From the NCBI RefSeq assembly GCF_002979655.1, contig NZ_PCPG01000013.1:1-64000 (forward strand): a stretch of 64,000 nt of DNA, given 5' to 3'. The stretch comes from Microbacterium sp. MYb45 (GTDB taxonomy: Bacteria; Actinomycetota; Actinomycetes; Actinomycetales; Microbacteriaceae). Made by a program: the position numbers and the translations under genes. The notes below the pieces were generated by a model, which did not search any database, had not been told where the DNA came from, and worked only from the letters and a program-made list of their open reading frames with translations. Shown in pieces: positions 36,592-47,383 of this stretch; position 1 is the stretch's first letter; each line of letters begins with the position of its first letter.

Positions 36592-39500
36592 GTGCGGAGA
36601 AGGCGGCGGCCGACCTGGTGCGGGTCTACCGCGGAGCGACAGTCGTCGACGGGACGGGGGCGGCGCGCTACGTGGCCGACGTCGCCGTCGAGGGTGCCCG
36701 GGTGGCCGCGGTGCTGACGAGCGAGGCGGCGGAGAGCCTCGAGCTTCCGGATGGCGCGACGGAGATCGATGCGGCCGGCCTGGTGCTGGCCCCGGGATTC
36801 ATCGACATGCACGCGCACAGCGACCTCGCCGTGCTGAGCGGCGCTGCCCACGAAGCGAAGATCCGGCAGGGGGTCACCACCGAAGTGCTCGGTCAGGACG
36901 GCCTCGGCTACGCCCCGTTGGACGACCGCGCGGCCGCCGTCATCCCCGGCCAGATCGCCGGGTGGAACGGGATGCCGGCCGAGGTGCCGTGGCGGACCGT
37001 GGACGACCTGCTCGCCGCGATCGATGCCGCGACGGTGGCGAACGCGGCGGTCCTCGTGCCGCAGGGGAACCTGAGGATGATGGTCGTCGGGCACGAGAAC
37101 CGTCCGGCCACAGCCGCCGAGATCGCTGCGATGGCCGATCTGCTCGGCGCGGCGTTGGATTCCGGTGCGTTCGGGATGTCGAGCGGCCTCACCTATACGC
37201 CGGGGATGTACGCCGACACGGCGGAGCTCGAGGCACTGTGCCGCGTGGTCGCGGAGCGTGGTGGCTACTGGGCGCCGCACACCCGCAGCTACGGCGGGGG
37301 AGCGCTCGACGCCTACCGGGAGGCGCTCGATATCGGCCGTCGCACCGGGTGTCCCGTCCACCTCACCCACGCCACAATGAACTTCACCCCGAACCGGGGG
37401 CGGGCAGCGGAGCTTCTCACCCTGATCGACGAGGCCATCGCGGATGGCGTCGACGTGACCCTGGACACCTATCCCTATCTGCCGGGAGCCACCACGCTCG
37501 CTGCCCTGCTGCCGAGCAGGCTCGCCGCGACGGGCGACCTGTTGCGTGCCGTCGCCGAGCTCGACGCGGCCGGTCGGGAGGCGGTCCGCGTGGAGCTCGA
37601 GGAGGTCGGCTGTGACGGCTTCCACGGCGAGAGGGCCGACTGGACGCAGATCCAGATCTCCGGCACGGCCCATCCTGACCTGGTCGACCTGGTCGGTCGG
37701 ACGGTCGCCGAGATCGCCGAGACCACGGGGCGTCGAGCCGTCGATGTCGTGCTCGACACGATCATCGCCGATGCCGGGGCCACCGGCATCCTGATGCACA
37801 TCGGCGATGAGGAGAACGTCCGCGCGATCATGCGCCACCCGCAGCACACCGGCGGAAGCGACGGCATCCTGATCGGTGCGCGGCCGCACCCCCGTGGCCG
37901 GGGCACGTTCCCGCGCTATTTCGGACACTACGTGCGCGAGCTCGGCATCCTCACGCTGGAGGAGGCGGTTCAGCACCTGGCGGGTACACCGGCCAGACGG
38001 CTGGGCCTCGACCGCGACGATGCTCCGCGCGGTGTGATCCGCTCCGGCGCGACCGCCGACCTGGTGCTCTTCGATCCCGAGACCATCGCCGCCGGCGCGA
38101 CCTTCGACGAGCCGTTCACCCCACCGCTCGGCATCGTCGAGGTGCTGGTCGGCGGAGTGCCCGTGGTCTCCGACGGCGAGCCCACCGGTGCCACGCCGGG
38201 GCGGGCGCTGCGGATGCCGCCGGTGGCCCATCGAGCCACGGTGCCGCGCATCGACGCACGCATCGACCCGCTGGCAACAGGTTTCGCTTGGTCGGACGAG
38301 ACACCCGTGCTCGCCACCGCGGAGCTCGCCACCGTTGCGGGCCGGCTGGGTGGAGTCGGTCGCGACGACGGACGGCCGGGCATCCGCCTCGTGGTCGATG
38401 AGACGCTCGGCGCCGATGCCGCAGCGGCGGGTCGCATCGCACCGGAGGCGTTCCGCGTGAGTGTGAGCGCCTCGGGCATCGAGGTCCGGGGTGCGAGTCC
38501 TGCCGGCGTGTACCGGGGTGCCACGGTGCTGCGGCAGCTCCGTGACCCGGACGGAGCGACGACGCCGATTCCGGCCGGAGTCTGGGAGGGAGCGCCCGCC
38601 TATGCGTGGCGAGGCGCGATGCTCGACGTCGCACGTCACTTCCGGACCGTGGAAGAGGTCCGTCGTCTCATCGACCAGCTCGCGGATCACCATCTCAACG
38701 TCCTGCACCTGCATCTCTCGGATGACCAGGGCTGGCGGTTCGAGGTGCCGGGCTTCCCCCGCCTCACCGAGATCGGTGCCCGTCGCGCAGCGACGCAGCG
38801 CGGCCACGGTCCGCTCGCGACTGTCGAGCCCGGCGTCCATGAGGGCTTCTACACGACCGCCGAGTTGCGTGATCTCGTGAGGTACGCCGCCGAACGCTTC
38901 GTCACGCTCGTCCCGGAGGTCGAACTCCCCGGTCACGTGCAGGCCGCGCTCGCCGCCTATCCCGAGCTCGGGAACACCGACGTCGGCGACCCGGTCGAGT
39001 CGCCGTGGGAGCGGTTCGGCGTGAACCCGCGCACGCTCGCGCCCACCGAGGCCTCGCTGGCCTTCGGGCGCGCGGCCATCGACGCGCTGTGCGACGTGTT
39101 CGACTCGGAGTGGATCGGCATCGGCGGTGACGAGGTCCCGGTGACCGAGTGGGCGCAGAGCGCCGCGGCCGCCGCGCGTATGCAGGAGCTCGGACTCGCC
39201 ACCGCGCACGACGTGCAGCCGTGGTTCACGGCCCATTTCGTCGCTCACGTACGCGCCAGAGGTCGCACGGCGCTGGCGTGGGACGAGGTGCTCGAGGGTG
39301 ACGTGCCCGACGGCGTCCGGATTCTCGCATGGCGTGGCCCGGTCGCGATGCGCGCGGCTCTCTCGCGGGGCATCGAGGTCGTGGCCTGCCCCGACCTCGA
39401 GGCGTACCTCGACTACCCGCAGTCCGAATCCGCGGAGGAGCCCATCAGGGTCGGCCCGCCACTGACGATCGAGCGGGCGTACACCCTGCGCGTCGAGGAC

Positions 39501-39845
39501 GGAGCCGTCGGCGGTCAGGCCAACGTCTGGAGCGAGCATCTGCCCACCCGTGATCGGGTCGACTTCGCGATGTTCCCTCGTCTGTCGGCGATCGCCGAGC
39601 GGCTTTGGGAGGGTGGTGACCCGGCACCGTTTGCGGACTTCGGTCGACGTCTGCCGACGCAGCTGCGCCGTCTCCGCGCGGCGGGGGTGCGGTATCGTCC
39701 ACTGGACGGACCTGCACCCGATCAGCGTCGCCCCGGAGTGCCCGGCAAACCACTCACGGTCGAGGCACGCGAGCGCATCGTCGCCGGTCTGGTGACGCGG
39801 CTTCTCGAGCGTTCGAAGGACACCTCCGCCGAGCTTCGAAAGTAA
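36582..39845 (+). CDS. Fusion of an N-acyl-D-amino-acid deacylase-type amidohydrolase and a GH20 beta-N-acetylhexosaminidase
   Basis: A single 1087-codon frame with two complete enzymes. Residues 15-545 form a D-aminoacylase-family amidohydrolase: metal-site H77 and H79 (DMHAHSD), H233 (PHTRSYG), H263 (LTHATM) and D427 (GGSDGI). The metal-bridging Cys of classical D-aminoacylases is replaced by Asp (LGQDGLGYAP, D106). Residues 570-668 look like a GH20 N-terminal domain and 670-1015 the GH20 barrel with HLSDDQGW (711-718) and the catalytic pair D850-E851 (GIGGDE). There is no signal peptide, so imported substrates are expected. ATG at 36582 overlaps the previous gene by ten bases. Neighbours (D-amino-acid enzyme, ROK repressor, kinase, NagB) suggest salvage of an amino sugar linked to a D-amino-acyl group. 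Both activities are inferred from motifs. Confidence 0.9.
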   Translation: MLLSAEKAAADLVRVYRGATVVDGTGAARYVADVAVEGARVAAVLTSEAAESLELPDGATEIDAAGLVLAPGFIDMHAHSDLAVLSGAAHEAKIRQGVTTEVLGQDGLGYAPLDDRAAAVIPGQIAGWNGMPAEVPWRTVDDLLAAIDAATVANAAVLVPQGNLRMMVVGHENRPATAAEIAAMADLLGAALDSGAFGMSSGLTYTPGMYADTAELEALCRVVAERGGYWAPHTRSYGGGALDAYREALDIGRRTGCPVHLTHATMNFTPNRGRAAELLTLIDEAIADGVDVTLDTYPYLPGATTLAALLPSRLAATGDLLRAVAELDAAGREAVRVELEEVGCDGFHGERADWTQIQISGTAHPDLVDLVGRTVAEIAETTGRRAVDVVLDTIIADAGATGILMHIGDEENVRAIMRHPQHTGGSDGILIGARPHPRGRGTFPRYFGHYVRELGILTLEEAVQHLAGTPARRLGLDRDDAPRGVIRSGATADLVLFDPETIAAGATFDEPFTPPLGIVEVLVGGVPVVSDGEPTGATPGRALRMPPVAHRATVPRIDARIDPLATGFAWSDETPVLATAELATVAGRLGGVGRDDGRPGIRLVVDETLGADAAAAGRIAPEAFRVSVSASGIEVRGASPAGVYRGATVLRQLRDPDGATTPIPAGVWEGAPAYAWRGAMLDVARHFRTVEEVRRLIDQLADHHLNVLHLHLSDDQGWRFEVPGFPRLTEIGARRAATQRGHGPLATVEPGVHEGFYTTAELRDLVRYAAERFVTLVPEVELPGHVQAALAAYPELGNTDVGDPVESPWERFGVNPRTLAPTEASLAFGRAAIDALCDVFDSEWIGIGGDEVPVTEWAQSAAAAARMQELGLATAHDVQPWFTAHFVAHVRARGRTALAWDEVLEGDVPDGVRILAWRGPVAMRAALSRGIEVVACPDLEAYLDYPQSESAEEPIRVGPPLTIERAYTLRVEDGAVGGQANVWSEHLPTRDRVDFAMFPRLSAIAERLWEGGDPAPFADFGRRLPTQLRRLRAAGVRYRPLDGPAPDQRRPGVPGKPLTVEARERIVAGLVTRLLERSKDTSAELRK

Positions 39846-39898
39846 TGTAACGTTTCGGTAACCCTCCTCGCGCGACCGCGGGGAGAGGTTGCACAAAT

Positions 39899-39923
39899 TT
39901 TGTTCGTAAGGTCTACTAACAAA
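39899..39923. promoter_or_regulatory. Candidate ROK operator overlapping the regulator promoter
   Basis: TTTGTTCGTA (39899-39908) and TACTAACAAA (39914-39923) form an inverted repeat with nine of ten positions matching and a five-base spacer. TTGCAC (39889-39894) and TCTACT (39912-39917) are a plausible -35/-10 pair at 17 bases, so the operator covers the -10. The ATG follows at 39925 with no ribosome site, implying a leaderless, self-repressed message. Confidence 0.7.
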
Positions 39924-39924
39924 C

Positions 39925-41112
39925 ATGTCCGTTTCGGATGAACAGCGTCCCGCGCCGCCGGTAGAGTACCTCGGCGCGAACACGCATGCCTTCGGCCCGG
40001 GGCGCCACCTGCGCTCGCGCGCGAAAGTGCTTCCCGAGCATGCACGCGGCCACAACCGTGCACTCGTGCTGCAGACGCTGTATCACGCCGGTGCGATGAG
40101 TCGTGCGGATCTCTCGCGAGAGACCGGGCTGACCCGAGTCACGATCTCCGACCTGGTCGCCGAATTCATCGCCGACGGCATCGTCATCGAGATGGGCGTC
40201 CGCGAGGCCGTAGGTCCGGGCAAGCCGCCCATCCTGATCGACATCGACCGTGTCGGCCACCAGATCCTCGGCCTCGATCTCTCGGGTCCCAGCGCTTTCA
40301 CCGGCGCGGTGCTGAGCCTCGACGGCGACGTGCTCGAACGGCGTGAGGTGCCGCGGCCGGACTCGCCCGACGGCGAAGCGGCGTACGCGGCCCTGCACGA
40401 GCTCGCCAAGACTCTGGTCGCCGCTTCCACGCAGCCGCTGCTCGGCGTCGGCATCGGAACTCCCGGTGTCGTGCGGCCCGATGGACTCGTCCTCAGCTCG
40501 CCGAACCTCGGCTGGACGAACTTCCCGCTCGAGGCGAAGCTCGGCATCGACCTGGATCTGCCCGTCCTCGCCAGGAACGACGCCAACGCGGCGGTGCTCG
40601 CCGAATACACGTTCGGGGACGCGAAGGCCGACTTCATGCTGATCAAGATCGGCAAGGGCGTCGGTGCCGGGCTCATCACCGGCAGCCAGCCGCTGCTGGG
40701 CAGCCGCTTCGCGGCGGGGGAGATCGGGCACGTCGTCGTCGGCACCGACGGCGGTCCCCGATGCGCCTGCGGCAAGGACGGCTGTCTCGAAGCGTGGCTG
40801 AGCGTCAGCCGCCTGCGTGCGGCGCTGGAGTCCGAACCCGACGCTCGCGACGAGATCCTGCGCGACGCCGGAACGCGGATGGCGATCGCCGTCGCTCCGA
40901 TCGTCGCTGCTCTCGATCTCTCCGAGGTCGTGCTCTCCGGCCCCGCAGATCTGCTCGACGGCATCCTGATCGATGCCGCGATCGAGACGCTGCACGCCCG
41001 CACGCTCGAGGGCGTGTTCGAGGACGTAGTCGTGCGCCGGACCCACCAGGAGGACATCGTCCTGCGCGGCGCCGCCGTCATGGTGCTCTCCGGCCAGTTG
41101 GGCGTGTCGTGA
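39925..41112 (+). CDS. ROK-family transcriptional repressor (NagC/Mlc-like)
   Basis: The 395-residue protein has an N-terminal winged helix (about 40-95, HNRALVLQTLYHAGAMSRADLSRETGLTRVTISDLV) followed by a ROK sugar-binding domain (about 110-390) with G-V-G-I-G-T-P-G-V-V, the GEIGH motif and the zinc-type C-A-C-G-K-D-G-C-L-E cluster (about 286-296). It probably senses N-acetylglucosamine or its 6-phosphate and controls this amino-sugar cluster. The inverted repeat overlapping its promoter suggests autoregulation. It is followed after 43 bases by a ROK kinase gene. Confidence 0.92.
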   Translation: MSVSDEQRPAPPVEYLGANTHAFGPGRHLRSRAKVLPEHARGHNRALVLQTLYHAGAMSRADLSRETGLTRVTISDLVAEFIADGIVIEMGVREAVGPGKPPILIDIDRVGHQILGLDLSGPSAFTGAVLSLDGDVLERREVPRPDSPDGEAAYAALHELAKTLVAASTQPLLGVGIGTPGVVRPDGLVLSSPNLGWTNFPLEAKLGIDLDLPVLARNDANAAVLAEYTFGDAKADFMLIKIGKGVGAGLITGSQPLLGSRFAAGEIGHVVVGTDGGPRCACGKDGCLEAWLSVSRLRAALESEPDARDEILRDAGTRMAIAVAPIVAALDLSEVVLSGPADLLDGILIDAAIETLHARTLEGVFEDVVVRRTHQEDIVLRGAAVMVLSGQLGVS

Positions 41113-41155
41113 CGCTCCCCTTCGCCACCGCGGAGACCGCGGGGAGCAGCATCCG

Positions 41156-42121
41156 ATGAGTGATGCGCGTGCTGCCGACCCCGCCGGTCGGCGGATTCGA
41201 GTGGGCCTGGACGTCGGCGGTACCAAGATCGACGCCGTGGCTGTAGACCCTTCCGGGGAGATCATCGGCCGACTCCGCCGGGTCACCGGCTGGGGAGACG
41301 ATGCCGTCGTCGAGAGCATCGTGACGGCTGTCAGCGGGCTCGCCGATGACGTCGGATTGTCGCTGTCGGACATCGGCTCCGTCGGAATCGGCATCCCCGG
41401 GCTGGTCGACGCCGACGCCGGCCGCGTCGATCATGCGGTCAACCTCGGCGTGGAATCCCTCGATCTCGCCGACCGTGCCGAACAGGCGCTCGGCATGCCG
41501 TTCCGTGTGGAGAACGATGTGAAGGCGGCCGCACTCGGTGCGGCGGCCCTGAGCGGGGTTACCGGGTCGATGGCATATCTCAACCTCGGCACCGGCGTCG
41601 CCGCCGGCATCGTGATCGACGGCCGCATCTGGCGCGGGGCCCGTGGCACAGCCGGGGAAGTGGGGCACCTCTCGGTCGATCCGAAGGGACGCCTGTGCGG
41701 ATGCGGTCAGCACGGCTGCGTCGAGACGTTCTGCGGCGGCGGAGCGCTCGCCAAGGCCTGGGGTCGCCCGGGCGCGCTGCCGATCAGAGACATCTTCGAC
41801 GCCGCGGACGCCGGCGATCCGCTCGCTCTCGCGCTCCGAGAGGACCTGTTCCACGGCGCTGCCGCCGCCGTTCGTGTGCTCGTGCTCTCGGCCGACGTCG
41901 AGACCGTCGTCATCGGAGGAGGACTCACGGCTCTCGGCGACCGCCTGGAGGCCGGCGTGCGTGCGGCGCTGCATGCCGGCGCCGACGCGTCGCCGTTCAT
42001 GCGGTCCCTCCGCCTGGATGAGAGAATCGAACTGCTTCCGGCCGGGTCTCCCGCTGCCGCTTTCGGCGCCGCACTGGTCGGCGCATCCATCACCGAGAAG
42101 GAGATCGTCCCGCATGGCTGA
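41156..42121 (+). CDS. ROK-family sugar kinase, candidate N-acetylglucosamine kinase
   Basis: Phosphorylates an imported (amino) sugar at C6. The 321-residue protein has the ATP-binding D-V-G-G-T-K-I (20-26), the catalytic aspartate in VENDVKAAALG (about 122), the sugar-binding glutamate and histidine in GEVGHLSVDP and the zinc cluster CGCGQHGCVE. It lacks the DNA-binding domain of the preceding ROK protein. The gene overlaps nagB by eight bases, so the product is probably GlcNAc-6-phosphate or glucosamine-6-phosphate feeding NagA and NagB. Glucose kinase activity cannot be excluded. Confidence 0.88.
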   Translation: MSDARAADPAGRRIRVGLDVGGTKIDAVAVDPSGEIIGRLRRVTGWGDDAVVESIVTAVSGLADDVGLSLSDIGSVGIGIPGLVDADAGRVDHAVNLGVESLDLADRAEQALGMPFRVENDVKAAALGAAALSGVTGSMAYLNLGTGVAAGIVIDGRIWRGARGTAGEVGHLSVDPKGRLCGCGQHGCVETFCGGGALAKAWGRPGALPIRDIFDAADAGDPLALALREDLFHGAAAAVRVLVLSADVETVVIGGGLTALGDRLEAGVRAALHAGADASPFMRSLRLDERIELLPAGSPAAAFGAALVGASITEKEIVPHG

Positions 42122-42893
42122 GGTCGTCATCGTCGAGAATGCCGAGGCCGCAGGCGCCTTGGTCGCCACCGAGATCGTCGAGCTGATCGAACGCCGGGCG
42201 GATGCGGTGCTGGGGCTGGCGACCGGATCCACTCCGCTTCCCGTGTACCAGGCGCTGCGCACGCAGCTCGCGGGTCGCGACGTCTCGCAGGTGCGCGGCT
42301 TCGCGCTCGATGAGTACGTCGGCATCGACCCGTCGCACCCGGAGAGCTACCGCTCCGTGATCACGCGCGAGGTCGTCGAACCACTCGGTCTCGACCCGCA
42401 GCGCATCCACGTTCCCAACGGCGCTCTCGCGACGATCCAGCACGCCGGCGACGACTACGAGGTCGCCATCGATGCGGCCGGTGGGGTCGACCTGCAGATC
42501 CTCGGGATCGGTACCGACGGACACATCGGCTTCAACGAGCCGGGGTCGTCCTTCGCGTCGCGCACCCGGGTGAAGACGCTCACGGAGCAGACCCGCGAGG
42601 ACAACGCGCGCTTCTTCGACTCCATCGACGACGTGCCGATGCACTGCATCACGCAGGGGCTCGGCACCATCCTGAAGGCGCGGCACCTGGTGCTGCTCGC
42701 TTTCGGCGAAGGCAAGGCCGAGGCCGTGGCCGGCGCCGTCGAGGGACCGCTCACCGCGCTCCTTCCGGGCTCCGCCATCCAGCTGCACCCGCATGCGACG
42801 ATCGTCGTCGATGAGGCTGCGGCATCGCGTCTCGCTCTTGCCGACTACTACCGCTACACGTTCGCGAACAAGCCGGCCTGGCAGGGCATCTGA
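42114..42893 (+). CDS. nagB: Glucosamine-6-phosphate deaminase
   Basis: Converts glucosamine-6-phosphate to fructose-6-phosphate and ammonia. The 259-residue protein shows LATGSTPLPVYQAL (phosphate loop, 35-48), the catalytic aspartate in ALDEYVG (about 63), and GIGTDGHIGFNEP with the catalytic histidine (about 138). Length is normal (266 in E. coli). ATG at 42114 has GAGAAGGAG upstream and overlaps the kinase stop by eight bases. With the distant nagA (minus strand, 5 kb away) it completes GlcNAc breakdown. Confidence 0.97.
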   Translation: MAEVVIVENAEAAGALVATEIVELIERRADAVLGLATGSTPLPVYQALRTQLAGRDVSQVRGFALDEYVGIDPSHPESYRSVITREVVEPLGLDPQRIHVPNGALATIQHAGDDYEVAIDAAGGVDLQILGIGTDGHIGFNEPGSSFASRTRVKTLTEQTREDNARFFDSIDDVPMHCITQGLGTILKARHLVLLAFGEGKAEAVAGAVEGPLTALLPGSAIQLHPHATIVVDEAAASRLALADYYRYTFANKPAWQGI

Positions 42894-42909
42894 CGCCTGC
42901 CCGGCGCGT

Positions 42910-43317
42910 TCAGCCCGCCAGCGCGGGCCAGGCGATGGGCAGCAGGTGCTCGACGCTCAGGGGCGCCAGGGGGAGTGTCGCGACGTCTGCCGGCGTGATC
43001 CAACGCAGTTCGGCGAGCTCCGCCTGGACCGTGACGGCTCCGGGGTCGACGGATGTCGCGAAGGCCGCAGCGACGACACGGTGCCCCGGTTCGTTCGCGG
43101 CCGCGGAGATGAAGGTCCCGAGCGGGTGAAGCTCACTCTCGTCGAGCGTGAGTCCCAACTCTTCCTGGAGCTCGCGGATCAGAGTCTGCACCGCGGATTC
43201 GCCCGGCTCGGGCTTGCCTCCCGGCTGCATGAACCGCGTGGTGCCCTGCTTGCGGACGACCAGCACCCGGCCTTCGGCATCGACGATCACGGCCGCGCTC
43301 ACATGGATGTCAGGCAT
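42910..43317 (-). CDS. NUDIX hydrolase
   Basis: The 135-residue protein has an intact Nudix box G-x5-E-x7-R-E-x2-E-E-x-G (GGKPEPGESAVQTLIRELQE through EELGL, about residues 33-55), which binds the metal-diphosphate. Small stand-alone Nudix enzymes of this type hydrolyse nucleoside diphosphate derivatives, often oxidised nucleotides; the substrate is not predictable. ATG at 43317 overlaps the stop of the upstream oxidase gene by eight bases. It is the last gene of the sigma-YrdB-oxidase-Nudix string and converges with nagB. Confidence 0.92.
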   Translation of the reverse strand: MPDIHVSAAVIVDAEGRVLVVRKQGTTRFMQPGGKPEPGESAVQTLIRELQEELGLTLDESELHPLGTFISAAANEPGHRVVAAAFATSVDPGAVTVQAELAELRWITPADVATLPLAPLSVEHLLPIAWPALAG

Positions 43318-44674
43318 CGGGGCTGAACACCTTTCCCGGGTTGAGGATGCCGAGGGGATCGAACACCGCGGCGATCTGCCGTTGCAGCTGCCACTGGTCG
43401 TCACCGAGCTCTTCGGCGAGCCAGCGGCGCTTCAGCACGCCGATGCCGTGCTCTCCGGTCAGGGTCCCGCCGAGGCGGATCGCCGCGCGGAACAGCTCGT
43501 CCGCCGCGACCCACACCTCGGGCGGCACGTCCGGACCTTCGAAGAGGAAGTTGGGGTGCAGATTGCCGTCGCCGGCGTGCGCCACCGTCGGGATGGTGAG
43601 CGCGTGCTCGCGTTCGATGCGCGCGATCTCGTCGAACATGGCGGGCATCGCGCTGCGCGGCACGGAGACGTCCTCGATGAGCGTCGTGCCCAGCGACGCC
43701 ATCGCCGCGTGCATCGATCGGCGGATCGCGAGCAGCTGTTCGCCCTCCGCGCGATCGTGCGAGACCACAGTGACCCCGCCGTGGGAACGGAGGATCTCCG
43801 CGATGGCGTCGGCCTCGGCACGGGCGGCGGGTCCGTCGGTCTGGATGGTGAGCTGGGCCGCCCCCGGCGTCGGGGCGACGAGACCGAGGAGCGCGTGCAC
43901 GGCGGTGAGGCTCGCGGCATCCATCAGCTCCATGATCGCCGGTTGCACCCCGGCGGCGGTGACAGCGGCAGAAGCGGAGGCTGCGGCGCGCACGCCGGGG
44001 AAGGTGGCGACGACCGTGCACGTCTCTCCGGGCACGAGCCTGCGCAGCTTGAGGGTCGCTCCCACCACGACACCCAGCGTGCCTTCGGAGCCGACGACCA
44101 GCGCGGTGAGGTCGAGGCCGGTGACGCCTTTGACGCTCCGGTGACCGAGGTGCAGAAGCCGTCCGTCCGCGAGCACGAGGTCGACGCCCAGCACGGCATC
44201 GCGGACGACGCCGTATTTTGCGCAGAGCAGTCCGCCGGCACCGGTGGCGATGTTGCCGCCCACCGTCGAGATGTCGCGGCTGGCCGGGTCGGGCGCCCAC
44301 CACAGGCCGTGCCGCGCGAGCTCCGTGTTGAGGTCGGCGTTCAGGATGCCGGGTTCGACGACCGCGAGCAGATCGTCTGGTCGCACCTCGCGGATCGCGG
44401 TCATCCGCCGCAGGGACAGCACGATCTCGCCACTGCCGGCGTTGGCGGCACCGGCGAGTCCGGTGCCGGCACCGCGGACGACGACGGGGGTGCGCGTGGC
44501 CGTCGCGATGCGCATGGTCTGCTGGACGTGCTCGACCCGTTCCGCGTGGACTACGGCGATCGGGCGTCCGGCGGCGGCATGACCGGAGCGATCCGCTCTG
44601 GCCTGCTCGAGAACCGCCTCGTCGGTGTCGACGAGCGCGCCGAGCGACTCCTTCAGGAGTGTCAGGACACTCAT
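43310..44674 (-). CDS. FAD-linked oxidase, GlcD/D-lactate dehydrogenase-like
   Basis: Oxidises a 2-hydroxy acid such as glycolate or D-lactate. The 454-residue protein has the FAD-binding PCMH motif VVVRGAGTGLAGAANAGSGE (about 64-83), SRDISTVGGNIATGAGGL, and the C-terminal FAD-oxidase domain with VAHAGDGNLHPNF and G-E-H-G-I-G, the catalytic-site region of GlcD and D-lactate dehydrogenases. Near an amino-sugar salvage locus, D-lactate derived from N-acetylmuramic acid is an attractive substrate, but no MurNAc-6-phosphate etherase is visible in the window, so this remains speculation. Confidence 0.88.
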   Translation of the reverse strand: MSVLTLLKESLGALVDTDEAVLEQARADRSGHAAAGRPIAVVHAERVEHVQQTMRIATATRTPVVVRGAGTGLAGAANAGSGEIVLSLRRMTAIREVRPDDLLAVVEPGILNADLNTELARHGLWWAPDPASRDISTVGGNIATGAGGLLCAKYGVVRDAVLGVDLVLADGRLLHLGHRSVKGVTGLDLTALVVGSEGTLGVVVGATLKLRRLVPGETCTVVATFPGVRAAASASAAVTAAGVQPAIMELMDAASLTAVHALLGLVAPTPGAAQLTIQTDGPAARAEADAIAEILRSHGGVTVVSHDRAEGEQLLAIRRSMHAAMASLGTTLIEDVSVPRSAMPAMFDEIARIEREHALTIPTVAHAGDGNLHPNFLFEGPDVPPEVWVAADELFRAAIRLGGTLTGEHGIGVLKRRWLAEELGDDQWQLQRQIAAVFDPLGILNPGKVFSPDA

Positions 44675-44696
44675 GGCCGCGCGCTCGACGGCAGGG

Positions 44697-45068
44697 TCAC
44701 GACAGGGCGCGCCGACCGCTGAGGACGCCCGCGACGACGGCCACCAGGGCGAACGCGGTGCCGATCAGCGCCTGGCCCATCGACCACCAGGCGATCGTGA
44801 CGCCGACGTAGATCAGCAGCTCCACGGCGGCGCGGAGGAACGGGTGCACGCGCAGTACCGGGCGCGGAGACAGGAAGAGCGCCCAGACGAGGATCACGAG
44901 CACCGGCGCACCGATACCGAGGATGACGTTCCAGGGGAGGTCCCAGCTGGCGAAGCCCCACAGGGCGAGAGAGGCGACCGCAGCGACCAGGACGACGGTG
45001 CGGACGACGTCGAGAGCGGAGATGGTCGGGCGCTCGACGCCGGGGACGGGTGCGGGATCCGAGGACAT
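44697..45068 (-). CDS. YrdB-like small membrane protein (DUF2568 type)
   Basis: The 123-residue protein has four hydrophobic segments (about 22-42, 47-67, 78-97, 100-118) and resembles the YrdB/DUF2568 family in layout (FASWDLPWNVILGIGAPVL, WWSMGQALIGTAFAL). No catalytic motif; function unknown. TAGACT on the minus strand (45080-45075) stands six bases before the ATG, so the gene can be leaderless from its own promoter; the TAG of that element is also the stop codon of the sigma-factor gene. Confidence 0.8.
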   Translation of the reverse strand: MSSDPAPVPGVERPTISALDVVRTVVLVAAVASLALWGFASWDLPWNVILGIGAPVLVILVWALFLSPRPVLRVHPFLRAAVELLIYVGVTIAWWSMGQALIGTAFALVAVVAGVLSGRRALS

Positions 45069-45077
45069 GCACCCAGT

Positions 45078-47197
<2,120 letters not shown>

Positions 47198-47324
47198 ATC
47201 ATTCTCTCGCGAATCTCCCAGCTAAGCCACCCTTCCCTGCGGATTCTGAACAGATATACGGGATCCCGCCAGGCCGACGGGGAGCCCACGGCCCGCGGGA
47301 GCACGGCGGCACGAACTTTTTTCC

Positions 47325-47383
47325 GAAGTCGCGTAATGAACCCGAGGGGTCGCCGTCTCATCCCATAGAGACAGCCGTACGAA
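47325..47383 (+). repeat. Repeat core, copy 1 (promoter/operator candidate)
   Basis: This 59-base element is the same length as copy 2. Shared blocks are GAAGTCGCGTAATGAA and CCGTCTCATCCCATAGAGAC with GCCGTACGAA. It contains the imperfect palindrome GTCTC/GAGAC. It stands immediately 5-prime of three hairpins on the plus strand. An A/T-rich CATAGAG near its right end could be a -10 region; no good -35 is recognisable. Confidence 0.75.

Noticed and set aside
36417-40055. A 1212-codon open frame on the minus strand opposite the fusion gene
   Set aside because: Rich in Arg, Gly and His with no motif, no ribosome site, and exactly antisense to a gene with full catalytic motifs; typical of high-GC codon bias.
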